Origin: Kipferlia bialata
Lineage: Eukaryota > Fornicata
DNA length: 35,340 nt
Direction of reading: 5' to 3'
Assembly (NCBI GenBank): GCA_003568945.1
Contig: BDIP01000001.1
Coordinates: 1-35,340 of the forward strand
Position 1 is the first letter of the stretch; each line of letters opens with the position of its first letter. Positions 21,577-35,340 of this stretch are shown here, one piece after another. The notes below the pieces were generated by a model, which ran no database searches, had not been told where the DNA came from, and worked only from the letters and a program-made list of their open reading frames with translations. The position numbers were made by a program, and so were the translations under genes.

Positions 21577-24500
21577 ATATATATTTCATGCATCTGACTC
21601 CTAGCCGTCCTGTTGACAATAACAACGCCGACAAGGCCATCAAGGCCCTCCTTCGCATGATGTGTGAACAGCTGGACGGGGTCAAGGTCCTAAGAGACAA
21701 GTGAGTGACTGAGTGTGTATATACATACTCTTAGAGTACCATTCACCCCAGTCGTCAGCTAGGCCCGATGCTTCTAGTCTTCGACAGTATATGAACATTA
21801 GTACATCTATATATGGATTTGGATACATTGGGGTAGCCTTTCCCCCTCACCCCAGGCGTCAGCTAGGCCCCATGCCCCTAGTCTTTGATGTCCTGTACCC
21901 TTTATCCAGGACAGACACATACAACTGGACACCGGCACAGCTCACAGAGTGGAGGTATGGATACAAGTACATACAGTATATACTGTGGTCTTGACAACTA
22001 TAAATGTAAGGGTACAGTTCACACTATGACCACATCTTCTCTGAACACCCACACAGCTCACAGAGTGGAGGTATGGATATGTGACTTGATTGCAGTATGG
22101 ACAAAACTACCAAGTGCTTATTGTTGTTTCTTCTCTATTATTTGTGTATTATGTATATTACTATTGTATATATCTGTTTCTTTACGCTGCCTCCTTCTCT
22201 TTCTGACCCTAGGCAGGACCGAGGCTACTCCAGGCCCCTGATACCCAGGAAGCACATCGAGGTAGGGGACAGTTATATACCTATATATACTATTACTCCC
22301 TTATAGTATATGCAAATAGAGGTAGGGGACAGTTATGCATATATATATAGTATATAGGTTGGAGACAGGGTAGCACCACCTCTCTTCACCCACCCATGAA
22401 GAGTGTGATACTGACTAGGATAATATGAATATGTAAGTATAAGAGTGGGTGTGTATGTGTAAGTATCTGACCCCAGGACACTCTTCACGAGTACCGGCGG
22501 ATGCTGCAGGAGAGGGAGAGAGACACCGAGGCAGGGGGAGAGGGAGAGAGGGATAGAGACCTGCTAGACGAGGGGTCTGACTATGAGGGTATAGGCGAGG
22601 GTGCGGAGAGGGAGAGAGAGAGAGACATGGACATGGACATGGGCCTTGTCTCTGGTGTCTCTCCCACTGTGAATAAGGGTCCAGGGGCAGTGACACAGAC
22701 GGACAGAGCACTCACCAACACAGACATCATCATGTTGTTTAATAGGTCGAGGTGTGGGATCTACGCATTGTATGAGTTGATCCATTTCCTTTTGTGTATA
22801 CATACACCTCACCCCAACTCCCTGTATATAACCTCATCCCCTCCTTCAAAGAGGTGGTCACAGAATATGGCAGTATATACAATGTCACATACTCTATCAC
22901 TTTCTGTAGAGACGAAATTACTCTTTTCCTAACCCCCAGTTCTCTCCTCCCCTCCTTCACTGACGGTCTGGTCTCCTTTCTGTTCATGTATATATATATA
23001 TATATTCGTCTCTCACCCTAGCTCCCTCCTCCCTTCCTTCCCTGATGGTCTGGTCACCTTCCTGTCCATGTTCCCTAGGTGCAGGACACATCTCACGGTG
23101 GTGTGCCACAAGACACTGACAGAGGTATTTATGCTATGTATACTAATGATATGGTATGCTTAGTAAGTAAAGATATATGGGTGGAGATAATGTGTATAGT
23201 GTCTATTGCACACCTGACCGTGGTGTGCCACAAGACACTAACAGAGGTATGTATAAGATATATATAGATGTACACATGTGCATTTTTGTTTATGTATACC
23301 CATCCCACCCCAGACCCCCCTGCTTGAGCTGACCCGTACCTGTGAGGCCATGTGCATACCACTCACACTCGTCAACAGCATAGGTACATTGATGTATAGT
23401 ATGTACAGAGTACAGTATACTCATATACTCATATATATATTGTGGACTGTGTTTCGGCTTCCAGTACACAATTCTCTACTCCAGCCTTTCTATTCATCCA
23501 TATATGTACTCTCTAACTACTCATTCCACCAGCCCTCTGTATATACTCACCCGTCAGCCCACCTTGACAGGCTGTGCTCCAGTGTGCTGTCCTCACACAC
23601 AGCCAGGGCATCGGTGCAGACAACACTGAGAGGGGCACTAGGTATATAGGGACATATATATATATGTATGAGAAATATATTTACATTTATATGAGTGTAC
23701 AGCAAGGGCATCGGTGCAGACAACACTCAGGGGGGCACTAGGTACGGTTGTATATATATATATGTATGTAAACATATATAGAAGTATACACTCAGGGCAT
23801 GGTAGTTGTATGTATAATATTTACACAAGACATGTATTTGTATGCCCTCTCACTATCAGTTGTTGGGTGTGCCACCGGTGCCAATGCCGTCCCCCTAGAG
23901 ATCATGGGCCCTGAGGGGGTATTGGAACAGCTGGTGGGGAAGGGGGCAGAGGTGGGGATTTACAATAACTGATACTACACTAGATAGGTATATAGGTACA
24001 CTACACAGTATATATGTATATATACCATGGGGTGCTGGAACAGCTGGTGGGGAAGGGGGCAGAGGTATGGGTATGAGTATATAGTTATACTATGCACTCC
24101 TATCTCTTCTTTCCTCTGTAAACCAGTGACATAGTTAGGTTGTGTCTCCCCCTTACCCTCAGACTTCTTCTGGACCCCGACCCCCTCTCCCCTCCCACCT
24201 CTCTGCCCATGCGTCCACCCATGCCTCCATGGCACAGGCATCTGCATACACAGACGACCACTCCTACAACGATATGGAGATGTCACACAGTCACAGCGTG
24301 ACACATAGGGGGTCAGAGAGGGAGAGGGAGAGTAGACATGGCAGGAGAGAGAGGAGGGAGAGTGGGGGTGTGCCTAGTGCTGGGTCCAACCTTCCCACTC
24401 TTGAGATGCAGGTGGCGGAGCAACTAGGGTACGCAGTGGCTCTCTCTCTATCTCTCCTTCTCTGTCTCCTATCGTATCTCTAACCCTCTAGCTGTGCGTG

Positions 24501-27500
24501 TATACTGCTGGTCTCCACCAAGGCAGCCCTCAAGCCAGCACTCGACGCAATAGGTACAGTTGGGTGAATAATGGTGTTTTCAGTGGATATTCTGCGAATA
24601 GTAGAGCAGGATGAATATAGCCGTATTCATAGTAATGGTGTATCTCTGATCCTCTAGGCCGTGCAGCAGACAGGGGCGGTGAGGCCGGTGCTGTGCTGCG
24701 AGTGGATGTGTGTGGACAGGAGATAGACTGGTGGAAGCAGGTACAGACATGTATGTGCATATATACATTCCAGGTTGAGCAGCACCTGTGTCCCTTCTAT
24801 ATATCTCTCTCTGTCCCTCTGTGTCTTTACATTCGTATATATATATCGTTACATTCGTATATAAGTATCCCCCTCATTGATAGGTTGAGCAGCACCTGTG
24901 TGGCAAGCACCTCTCTGCGGTGTGTGTGTACAGGGACAGTGTGGTGCCTGTGGTGCTGTCGGTCAGGGAGAACGACATATCGGTGTCCATCATACCCACG
25001 TGAGACACGGGGTGTACGGCCTATGGGACAGGCTCCCAGGTTCTGGACTGCTCCATTGTACACCATCAGTATAAGCCAAACAGATAGGGAGACTGTGTTA
25101 TTGCTGGTCCGACCCCTGATTAGACACAGATGGATACGTCGGGTGATACGGAATGAGTATCCTTCCGGTGGACACTGATATTGCTGGATGGAGTGGGTAC
25201 TTCATCATTGGTTCCTGGTGTATGGCGACCCCCATCGCCGCTCTGGTTGTCTCCCCAGCACCGCATACAGCTGTGGTGGCGTCACTTGGTCTATCCAGTG
25301 ATGGGGGGATGGCTATGGTCACATATGTATGGGGTGATGCATATAACAGGTGTCGTTCACCGACTCGGCCGGTATGTCTCCGACATAACATACATCCATG
25401 TTGCATTGGTTTCCCACACAATGCAATAGACAAGGATGAGTGATCATTGATCTGTATAGACCACATGTTCTTCCCCTTGATTAGGGAGGCTATTATATGA
25501 CACTTTAATATTGTGGATGCAGTGGCTGAACGGTTATTCTCGACACTATTGTGTCGTTGCCCCGTGCAAGTCTCAGTATATAACTGGACATTGATCAGAC
25601 GGTTCACCGCCGTACCTGACCGTAGGTGGTTCGATTCCACCCGTCCGCACCATTTATATATACACTACACTGGGTGTATATGCACGATTTCTTGAGGGAA
25701 TCATTGAAGCTATAGGCCATGGGTTCAATCCTCTGACTTTTTGCTCTCCGACTTGTGTGGATCGGTCACCGATCAGCCACACCGATTCGGTGTGGCTGAG
25801 TTTTTGGTATCGAGGTCTACACCCTTTTCAGGTGTTTGCCAAAAGGGTTCACCCAACGTGATAGTCGTGTAGTGGAACCGTGTATGGCCTCTTCAGGATT
25901 ACCCACACGCGTCTCTTTAACCAACCAGCGACAATGACCATCGGACTTCTGCTTCACAACGTGAGGGACCCTGTCCACATGATCAGGGTGGACTGTGCTA
26001 CTTTCAAGACACCAATGGATGTCCACAGGTACTAGTTATGACCTCCTTTCCCCCATACACGATGTTTGTTCCACTCATTTTAGTGCCGTGTCTACCCTTA
26101 TGCGTGACCACGACGTGACTGTCTACTGCAACGGCATAGTGGTGGATACCCATACCACTGAGTCTTCCCTTCAGGAGGGGGCCATATGGGGTTACTCTGC
26201 AGTACCCACCGCCACCGACCCATCTCCAGAGGTCACAGGAGCCACAACAGGGTTCTACACTCTCACAGTGCGTACCCTCGCTGGAAGGTCTCTCCCAATA
26301 GGCTTACCAGAGGGTGCCACTGTCGCTGATCTGAAGTGGGCCATCGCTGCCCGGGAGGGAACTAAACCATCCCAACAGAGACTGATATTTGCTGGAAAGC
26401 TGTTGGACTCGGCACACACTCTTGATCACTACAACATACAGTCTGGTGCCACACTACACCTCGTACTACACCTCAGGTAAGGAACCACTGGGGTACTCAC
26501 TACTTCCATAATGGAAGTACGCAATATTGTACTCTACTGGCCATGCCCGTAATACTCCTAATATCTAGGGGAGGCCTGGGTGCACCCCATGCGGATCTGA
26601 AGTCAGACGCACTGACATTGTCAACGTCATACGACTGTGAGGACAGTGTACCAGGCGAAGACGTACGTGTTATGTAGTGTTCCGTTGTTTAGCAGTTACT
26701 GTCTCTCGATCTGGTTTCACGGCATTTGTGTATGACTGCATCACGGGACTATCCCGTATATCGGCGTAATGACTCCAGGTAGGGGAGGGACTGACCATTG
26801 AGGGAGTGTGTCCCAACACTGAGTGCAAGGCACTGGGACGCCGGGTAGGGTTCTACCAGCACAAAGACACCTTCCAGTTAGGCAGAGGTATGAAATTTAC
26901 AACACACTTAGACACCTCATCCTCCAGTGTTATTGCAACTTACTCATTGATTCTCTCACACCTAGATGTCACTGATTGTGTGTGCCCCCTGTGCCGCTGC
27001 CCCATGCGTCCACTAGTGGTAGGGGTGCTGGGCAGTACTATGGAGGTGTCAGGTGGAGTATCCGAAGTAGGATGTAGTGAATGGTAGACGCAATACACAT
27101 ATAGCATCCTGTCTCACTCCAGTCTTCACCCCTGGCACATCCGTCTCCCCTCCATCTTGCACAGTGTACCCACCAGTAGTGGGAACAGACGACATCTACA
27201 GCCGTTTCCCCCTCTCTCGTCTGGGGGTTGTCCCCAAGGGAGCTGTGGTCAGGTGCTACTGTACCAAGTGTCGCTATGACAAGAGAGAGCTAACGTGCCT
27301 GTGGTGTGCCCAGTCAGTGGAGGGCGAGGGGGAGAACAAGAGTGCAGAGGGGTGGTGCTGCTGTGACCGGCACAGAGAGATGGTGAGTAGTACAGGAGAT
27401 TATTGTGAATCTTTCAATAGCTGCGTATTCATCAATCAGTGGACGTGTTCCAGGCTTCAAGCTCTCTGGGGCCGTTACTTGACCAATTCCTCTCTATGCA

Positions 27501-30500
27501 TGTCTCTTCTATTGGCTGACCCCAGGTCCATGCCAGGTGCTACAAGCAGATGATACCCTCAACTACCAGTGGGAACATAGGTGGTCAGTGCAAGGTCTGT
27601 GCCCTGTGTGTCAGTGTGTGTGGGGGTGAGAGTGCCAGTGTGTTCTACCAGGAGGAGGATGCAGAGGAGGTCAGTCACGATCATCATTCTCCAATGAACA
27701 GTATGTACTGATGTTCATCCAATGGGGTAAATTGTTCCTACTCACCCCAGGCTGATGTTATTGGGCAGGGTGGCCTACCCCCTCAAACTGGGGCAATTGA
27801 CCAAGAATCGGTGGGGGTGGGCATGATGGTAAAGCAGCCAGTGTGCTAGGGATGTTGGTGCCCCGCTTTGGTGTTTCGCATATTCAATAGAGGCAGAGCT
27901 TACAATATATCCCACCCAGAACCATTGCTAATATACCAAATAGCGACAGGTTGCGAGCACGATTGTGATCTCATACACCATACTGGTCATACTTGCTGTG
28001 ACATTATTCTTTATTCGGATACTCCCTCACCCTGACCTGAGTATGTTCTCTCTACACAGCAGTGTGTGGCAAACCTTCATTCTAAACCAAGGCTCGAAGG
28101 GTACAGCGGCTGTGCCGCACAGTCACACAACAGTAGCCTCAGCGAAATGCTCTTGTTTAGTAGTTCTTGTATAGTAGATATGTCATGCAGAATTGGACTA
28201 CTCGTCGGAACTGTGAGTGTACCGCATTGGCGTTTGTAACATGTAGACACAATACCACTACACCAGCGCTATCGTCTCTTAGACAACAGAGACTTACTCA
28301 CTCACACTCAATTCCCAAGCAAGTGAGGTCCGATCCTTTTACAGCTTGTTAACAGAGATATTTAGTCATGTACCTGCCGACAGAAGAATCTCTTGGACAT
28401 CTTGTCTCTACAGGCTTGTAGACTACAGTGACTCTCTTTGGCCCACTACAGTCCCACCTAAGTACATTGTGAGAAAGGTGTGCATCTCCTCTAGTCCTCC
28501 CTTTCAACATCAGTACTTGATACTACCTAGAGTGTCTGTTCGAAACTCTTACATGCGTGTCAAGTGGGTGCCTCTTCGCCTAAGAGATGCCGATATTGAG
28601 GGAGGTATAGTGCAGACCCAGCCAAACCAGGTCATGTTTCTGACCCTGGATGAGACCAACCTGCCTAGTTTTACAGTCACCAGGCTAAGCAACGGCAAGT
28701 ACAAAACCTCTAGGGGTGAAGAGCGCACATGCGTTGATGACCTGGTCGTTGCCGCTCACGTTGGGGAGGTGTGTGTGCTACGGGAAATGTCACTTGACGA
28801 CTGTAACGGAGATGTATGTCCCATGTATATGAACATTCTTCCGGTGGACACCCTTAAGTGGTCGGTCTCCGTACTACACAACCCTCCCCACCCATTTGCT
28901 GTGAGACACTCATTCACCCTCAGTGGCTGCTGGTACCTGATGGGATATCGGCTGGAGGATGGAAAGAACGTCGCTTGCATTGAGGTCCTGGATCTATCAA
29001 CCCGTACATGGAGAGACTCCTCAGTATTCACTGTCTCTGGCCGGTACACAGCCCATAGCGTCTGGGGTGACACAGTCTACCTATGCAATCAGACAACCCA
29101 ATCCATAGACACGTTCACTCAGTCACACGGGTTCCAGCCACTCTCTCCAGTCCCTTTCAAGCCAGGAGCCCACTTCTGGTGTACCAGCATTGTAGCCTTT
29201 GAGCGCCACCTCATCCTGCTTGCCGCGGAGGTTGGCGAGAGACACGAGTGGAGTCACCTTCGTGTATACTGCATGTGTCTCGTCTCTGGTGAGTGGGTGT
29301 ACTGGGGCAGACACCGCACCTCATCAAGACGTGGCACTGCACCAACAGAGCTTGGAATCTTCCCCCGATTCCTGGGACTGTCCATGGGACCTTCGACCCT
29401 ACTGGTGGTCATGCGTACAGACAGTGAAGAGGAGCGTCTGTCGCAGGCAAACACTGCTGAACTGACCTTCCCCCCAGGAGATGATGTGGTGTCAGCAGCT
29501 CAGTGGCAGATAGAGGGGTAGGACGTACCCGTATGGGACAGGTGACAATGAATGGGTGTAAGTTACACCGTGGAACGCTATTTAGACCCGATGCGTATAA
29601 ATGGAGTGTCAGGTGTCGCCAGGTAGGGTCAGATGACAAGGAGAGAATATAGGGCGAAAGAACACTATGTGAGTATCTCTAGAGCTCAACAGGGGAAGTG
29701 TGATTGACTCACAGCTTGGCTGTAGTAATCTTCTAACTCCATACTTGCACAGGTCTTACACTTGTAAGAGTATGTACAGGTTGGTACACAGTGTCAATGT
29801 GCTGACAATGGGCTCTATTTACATCTTCCCTTCACCATACTTGGGTTATCCAGGCCAAAATATACAAATATTCAGCCGCAGTCACACCTTACCGTACCAC
29901 TCTCACATGGTATTCTTTATGATAAGGTTGCGTCTATGAATACAGTTTCTTGGTATTAGTTGACTGAAAAGAGCACCTGCGGCCCGCCACTACACCTCGT
30001 AATATTGGACTCTCAATTCTCTCTCCCCCCCTATTGTCTCCTCTGGTGGTCCGGGTCCATCACGTTCCACCTCCCAGCAGACTCATAGTCATCCCCGGGG
30101 GGTAGCGTAACAGTGCCAGTCAAGTAAGTGGGCATCATCGTTGGGGTAGTGTTGACAAAGAACAGGACGCCTCCTCCTATGTGAGCGCAGAAGCCAAATT
30201 GTACTTCAGTCTCGCTATCCATCGCTGGATACTCAGTCCACTCCTGGGACACCGATGAATAGGAGAATATCCTGACCGGGCCATGCTCGTCCTCTCCGTC
30301 AGCATCCTCTGTAGCCCTCAAGAAGAAGTGGCGTCCAACCGTCACCATATCGGTCACGTACATCATCTCGGGAATACCACCCATGCTCTTGAACCCTTCT
30401 CCCTCCCCGTAGGATACCAGAGTGAAAGCGTCGTATTTGTAACCTATGAAGTAGGGAATATCACCCACCACAGTCCCGATGCCTAACCCGGGGGGTATCC

Positions 30501-31349
30501 CTGTCTCTAGATCAAGCTCACCCCACTCGTTTGATAGGGTGTCGTATGTCAGTATGGTGTTCTTGGTGTGCTTGTCATCGCGCAGCTCCTCATTGGGTAC
30601 ACCCACTACTTTGGTGGAACTACCCACTATGTACCAGATGTCGCCCAGAACAAAGGAGAGCGCAGGCTCCATCCGAACAGGTACCTCAGAGGCTGGATAG
30701 ACTGTGCACTCTCTGGTGTCAAGAGAGAGAGCCACCACACTGCCCTCACTTGTGAACTCTGAGTATCGCAACTCGTCTGATCCCCAATGAGCTGACATGA
30801 ACATGTATATCCTGCCTCCGATATGGGCCATACACCCACTGACCACAGGGTCTCGGAAGGGCAAGACTATCACCTCTTCTCCCAATGTACCATCACTCTT
30901 CCTAGTGACAATAACACACGCTATTCTCGTGTTCTCCAGCGGTATGGCATCATCAGGATGGCCTTCCCTCTGTAAGCCTCCCACAAACGCAACCTGATTC
31001 TCAGATATCTGCACAATTGCAGTTGGGTCAGATATACGCGCCTCTAAGGACACAAAGGCCCAGGATATATGCGCCATTCTGCCCTCTCTCTCTGCCTCTC
31101 TCTCTGGCTGTCTCTCTGTGTCCGAGGGGATTAGACAAGGCCTGAAAGTGAGGATATATCGGTGAGAAAGAAGGATACATACTTTCACGTACATATATAC
31201 ATATACACTGACACATCACGTGGAGATACGCAAGGAGTACTTATAGGGAGGGGGATACTACATAAGTGAATAGAGGGGATAAGATGTAGGTGGTGATACA
31301 CGAAAGGGGGGGGGGGGGGGGGGGGGGGGGGGGGTGGGGGGGGGGAGAG

Positions 31350-31389
<40 letters not shown>

Positions 31390-34300
31390 GAGAGAGAGAG
31401 ATATGAGTGTGGATCCAAAGTCGGGGGAGGCAGTCTGAGGGTAATGGAGAGATGTAGATATACTCATAGACATAGAGAGAGACTAACCAGTAGTTACAAA
31501 CTATACCTGTGACTGGGAGGGTGTGGCTGGGTTGGAGTGGGATCTGAAGTGGGGTCTCTGGGGGCTGGAGGGAGAGAGGCTGGAGTCACGGGTCAGCTGG
31601 GACCTGGGGTGAGAGTAATACATATTTACATGCCTCTGGGATATAGAGTAGAGGATTCACACATGTCACAGCATGTATCTATACAGAGTAGAGTGTACCT
31701 CTTGGGGGGTGTCTTCTTGGCCTTGCTCAGTGGCACGAGGGGTACATCGGGCCTAGGGGTGAGGGCTATCTACAAACAGTAATAGAAGCACCAATAACGC
31801 ATCTCCCTGCATATCCACCCATAATATGTACCTAGGCTCCACTATCTGGCCTATCCCTGCCTCGGGGGGAGAGAGAGCAGAGAGGGGGGCCTTTGCAGAC
31901 GCCTCGGACAGGTCTTCCTGGTATAAGAACACATATACATCACAAATATGGGCAAAGAGGGTGAGGGGGGGTATATGAGGTCCATCTGTACCTGTGGGGG
32001 GGAACCAGCTTCCATTTCGGCAGACATATGGGCTGGTACACCGTGAGAAGCGACGAAGCAGGCGGCAGGTGCTGCGTTGAGCTGTTGACGTCTGCTAATG
32101 GCTCCGATTGCAAGTATACAGTGATTGGCATCTTGATTGGTTACTGTAGAGATGCATCTCTGTAATGGCACGTTTAATACGTTTGAACCTTTACTCACAA
32201 TCGTGATAGATATTAGCTACCCTTTGGCTATTGAACAACTAGATGTCTTCCTGTCACACTTAGCATGGCCCATACGACTGTGACGCTGCGGAAGGTCCCT
32301 CTACCCTGTCATGGCTGTTTCTATGACTGTGGCACTGCACTGCTGTCGGATAGATCAGTGATGGTGGTGGGGATGAATGAGAGGTGTGTCGGTATTGATT
32401 CCATATATTGTATATACCATACTATATGTCAGCTAATTGTCTGCATAAGAATCTTGTGATTAGAGTATTGCAGGAGCAGGCACAAGTCAAATAATCACAT
32501 TTGAGTGTTAACCCCCCCCCCCCCCTGAATTGTTCTGTAAATACAACACCTCGTTACAATTCCAAATCCTCGGACCCAACTATAGCAACATATACTTGTT
32601 GTCAATGGTCTCTCTCTCTCTCTCTGTCTACTCCCCCCCCCCACCATCTCTCTCGCAATTCTTCCCCATAGGGAGATTGAGCACGGTGACACACACCGCC
32701 ACCCCTGTGCCATCATATCCCTATGCACTGAGGGAGACACCCTGACACTACAGGCTACCCCCAGCCCTTCCCCTGTCAATCCACTTGTGTATGGCTGTAT
32801 AGTGGCTAGGTATGGGCTGAAGAATTCATGGATGTCTCTTTGTTTGCAGTTGGGCTCTGGGTATACTTCATTAGACATATAGATATATTAATTTTTAGAA
32901 ATATGTGCAATCGTTCTACCCTGTGTCACTAATACATTGATCATTCTCCCCCTCCCACCCTAGGGTAGGCCCGCACGTGTATGCGTTTGGCGGGTTTGAC
33001 GACTGGTCTGATGTGTTTGTCAGTGAGCTGCACCGATACACAGTTGACACAGACACGTGGGAGACAGTGGGGGGGCTGGACGCTAAGGAGGTTTGTACTA
33101 GTGCATCATACATCTACACTGTATATATATATATATACATAGACTGTGGACTCAGTCACCTGGGAGATTGTGGGGCTGTGGTCGAGAGATGTGTGGTATC
33201 TTTCACCTATATTCACAAATACATAGTATACTAGTACCAGGAAGTTCAGACATTGAGCCTCAATGATTGGGTTGAAGAACATACTCTTGTGACTGCAGAC
33301 TTGACTCACTCAGGTGAAGGCACGGATTAACTCGGGAGATTCCCTGGAATACTCCCTACATGGAAACACATGGCCTGTTCCTAGGTACAGTGCAATATGA
33401 ATGTGATCTCAAAACACTCCTGATACAATGTGTATCTGCACAGGTTACCCAGGAGGAGAATCCGCTGAAGACTCTTGAGCTTAGCTGTTCTCACCGCCAG
33501 GGGGGGTTGGGAGTATGAATGTGTTGGTGTGGGAGGACTGTTTATGGTGTCAGGTATGTATATGTAAACGTACAGGTTAATATTAGTGGCTATACCACTC
33601 CCACCCTCTAACTAGCCAAGGTGGTACAGACAACGACGGAGCTATTCTCCATGACACATGGGTGTATGACCCATCCACTGCGGTGTGGACAGAGGTATGA
33701 ATGTATACATATATACATGTGTGATATAGTAGGTGTGTATCTAGGCACATGCTGGTGTTGCCCTCATTTGGGTATTTTCGGCGCCCTATACCACGTACAT
33801 ATCATATATATAACGTTGACCTGGCTGGACACCCAAATCAGTCTCAGTGGATACCAGTCCATTGTGCCAGAATCAGTACTAGTGCTAGTATTAGACTTTG
33901 TATGATACTACCATTCAGGTGGACACCGGTGGTACAGTGTCTTGCCCAGATGAGGACCAACAGTATACCCTGATAGGTATGGGTGGCAAGTACCCAACAT
34001 TCAAAGAATGAGTAAGAACTTGCTATTTCAGTCTGATTCTAGGCGAATGTGAGTGCTTTGGGCACATATATCGGACATTCCACCTCTATGAGTACTGTAA
34101 AGCAGCAACAAGCGCAGCTGAGCCTGTAGAACAGGGATATGTTGGGGTTTGGACCACCACACCTACTCCAATCAGCGTCACAAGCGCAGTGGTTCTTACT
34201 CTACCCAGGTATACTGAGTGATAAGATAATTCCTTTGTACAGTATATATGTAGGCTACTTACTGCTCTTTCAGAGTATTTGACACCGTGATACAGTGTGT

Positions 34301-35340
34301 AAGAGGGCAGACACCATACTGAAAGTGAGCGCGACTCTCCCTCTCATCCCAGGACACGCATTCTGCTTGATGGCAAGGGTACCTACCACTGCCTAGATAC
34401 TGTATCTGGGGAGTGGTCCCCTGGGGCCGCGCCAGTACTCGAGGGAGCCGTCTCGAGGTGTGTGTGCATATCGATAGCTTGTTTCATTTGCCATACATGA
34501 TTGTGTGTTGCCAATACCAGCCGGGCCTTCTCCGAAGGCTCGGTCTGCATGTTCGGGGGAGAGTGGTCCATGTATGGGGTCTGTCATACCGCTGCTGGTA
34601 CGATGCTTGTCACAGTATCGCAGGAGGAGGATATCGTGTAGTGGCATGTGTCGTCCCGACAGTGAGTGCTTCATTCTCGGAAAGTGCCCGAGTGAGCGCA
34701 CCATGCACTTCTGTACAGAAGTCTAAGATCATTTGGGAGCAAGACGAAGTGCAATATATACAGTCACTGTACTTAAGGTACTTGAGGTGAAGGGTGTAGA
34801 AGAGCCAGCAGAAACACACAAAACCATCTGGACCCTTTAGTCCTACACGCTTCACTCGCCCTGCTCTAACTGACGTCAATTACGTTGATATCATACAGTA
34901 GGAGAACACACACACACTGTATGTCTCGCCTATCGAAGACAGACCTGATGGACGGTGTCCACCCCTATCTGTGTCTGTCCTATCTAGGGTGTGAAGATCT
35001 AAAGTTTTTCAGCTCTCCTGTGCAGATTGGAAGGTAAGGGTACACGTACAATGGAGTGTTTAGTAATTGGTGCCGGGACAATGATAGCCGAGGATAGGAA
35101 ACACATATATTATATAGATACTCTTTCCATAGCATATATCTGTGTATATGTGCTACATTGGGGTGAAGTCTGTATAAATGTTAGTAACCTGTTTACAAAT
35201 TCTTGACCTCAGGTGGCGTCTAATGTCCGAGAGAGAGGCATACCACATCACAGAGAGGCCAAGAGATGAGGTATCAGATACTAGTACTTGCATGTAGTAC
35301 GTGCCCTCCCCCCCCCCCCCCCCCCCCGCCCCCTCCCGCC

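Overview
This is a nuclear segment from an intron-dense eukaryote. Thirteen protein-coding loci can be followed from start codon to stop codon with consistent reading phase. Three more are partial or have an ambiguous start. They lie on both strands with short spacers, often head to head (83 to 246 bp between start codons) or tail to tail. TAA, TAG and TGA all act as stops, so the code is standard. Most introns are under 200 nt; the shortest seen is 29 nt. They start GTAYRT or GTGAGT and end in a compact CTRAC/CTCAC-Cn-(T/C)AG block, so a branch-point-like sequence sits almost on the acceptor. This recalls the fused signals of Giardia and Trichomonas. With the very high intron density it suggests a free-living metamonad of the Kipferlia/fornicate kind, but that is inference, not a database match.

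Layout: (1) 50-771 (+), 3' end of a SPRY-domain protein. (2) 3625-1118 (-), a ten-exon GRC3/NOL9-type polynucleotide kinase. (3) 3873-8203 (+), about twenty exons, a long basic low-complexity protein ending in a NAA40/NatD-like acetyltransferase domain. (4) 10173-8962 (-), phosphopantetheine adenylyltransferase. (5) 10257-11280 (+), unknown. (6) 13778-11746 (-), a ten-exon protein with a FAR1/WRKY-GCM1-like zinc finger. (7) 13874-14672 (+), a small acidic repeat protein with a predicted lipid anchor. (8) 15518-16078 (+), ribosomal protein uL6 with a 5'UTR intron. (9) 17141-16466 (-), an ENT-domain protein. (10) 17409-19847 (+), a CCT-domain protein. (11) 20173-25003 (+), a 15-exon unknown. (12) 25934-27849 (+), ubiquitin-like domain(s) plus cysteine clusters. 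(13-16) 28147 to the right edge, an F-box/kelch group: three kelch-type proteins and the start of an F-box protein.

The most unusual feature is genome-structural. About thirty imperfect tandem copies of exon edges sit in the neighbouring introns. Each copy holds the first or last 15-45 nt of an exon with its splice site and some adjoining intron. Some are nearly perfect, spliceable and a multiple of three; others are decayed. Two such copies lie just past stop codons. The process looks like local DNA duplication across exon-intron junctions that supplies new splice sites and mini-exons. A second pattern is strong strand polarity: homopolymer C and (CT)n tracts are always on the sense strand of introns, while short perfect palindromes concentrate in the short intergenic regions before start codons.

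The genes are ordinary housekeeping, chromatin and ubiquitin-related genes: rRNA processing and translation (GRC3, uL6), CoA synthesis, chromatin-linked factors (NatD-like, ENT, CCT, FAR1-like) and ubiquitin-linked proteins (UBL/zinc, F-box, kelch). No operon-like logic is evident. Exon borders were read by eye from phase continuity and splice motifs.
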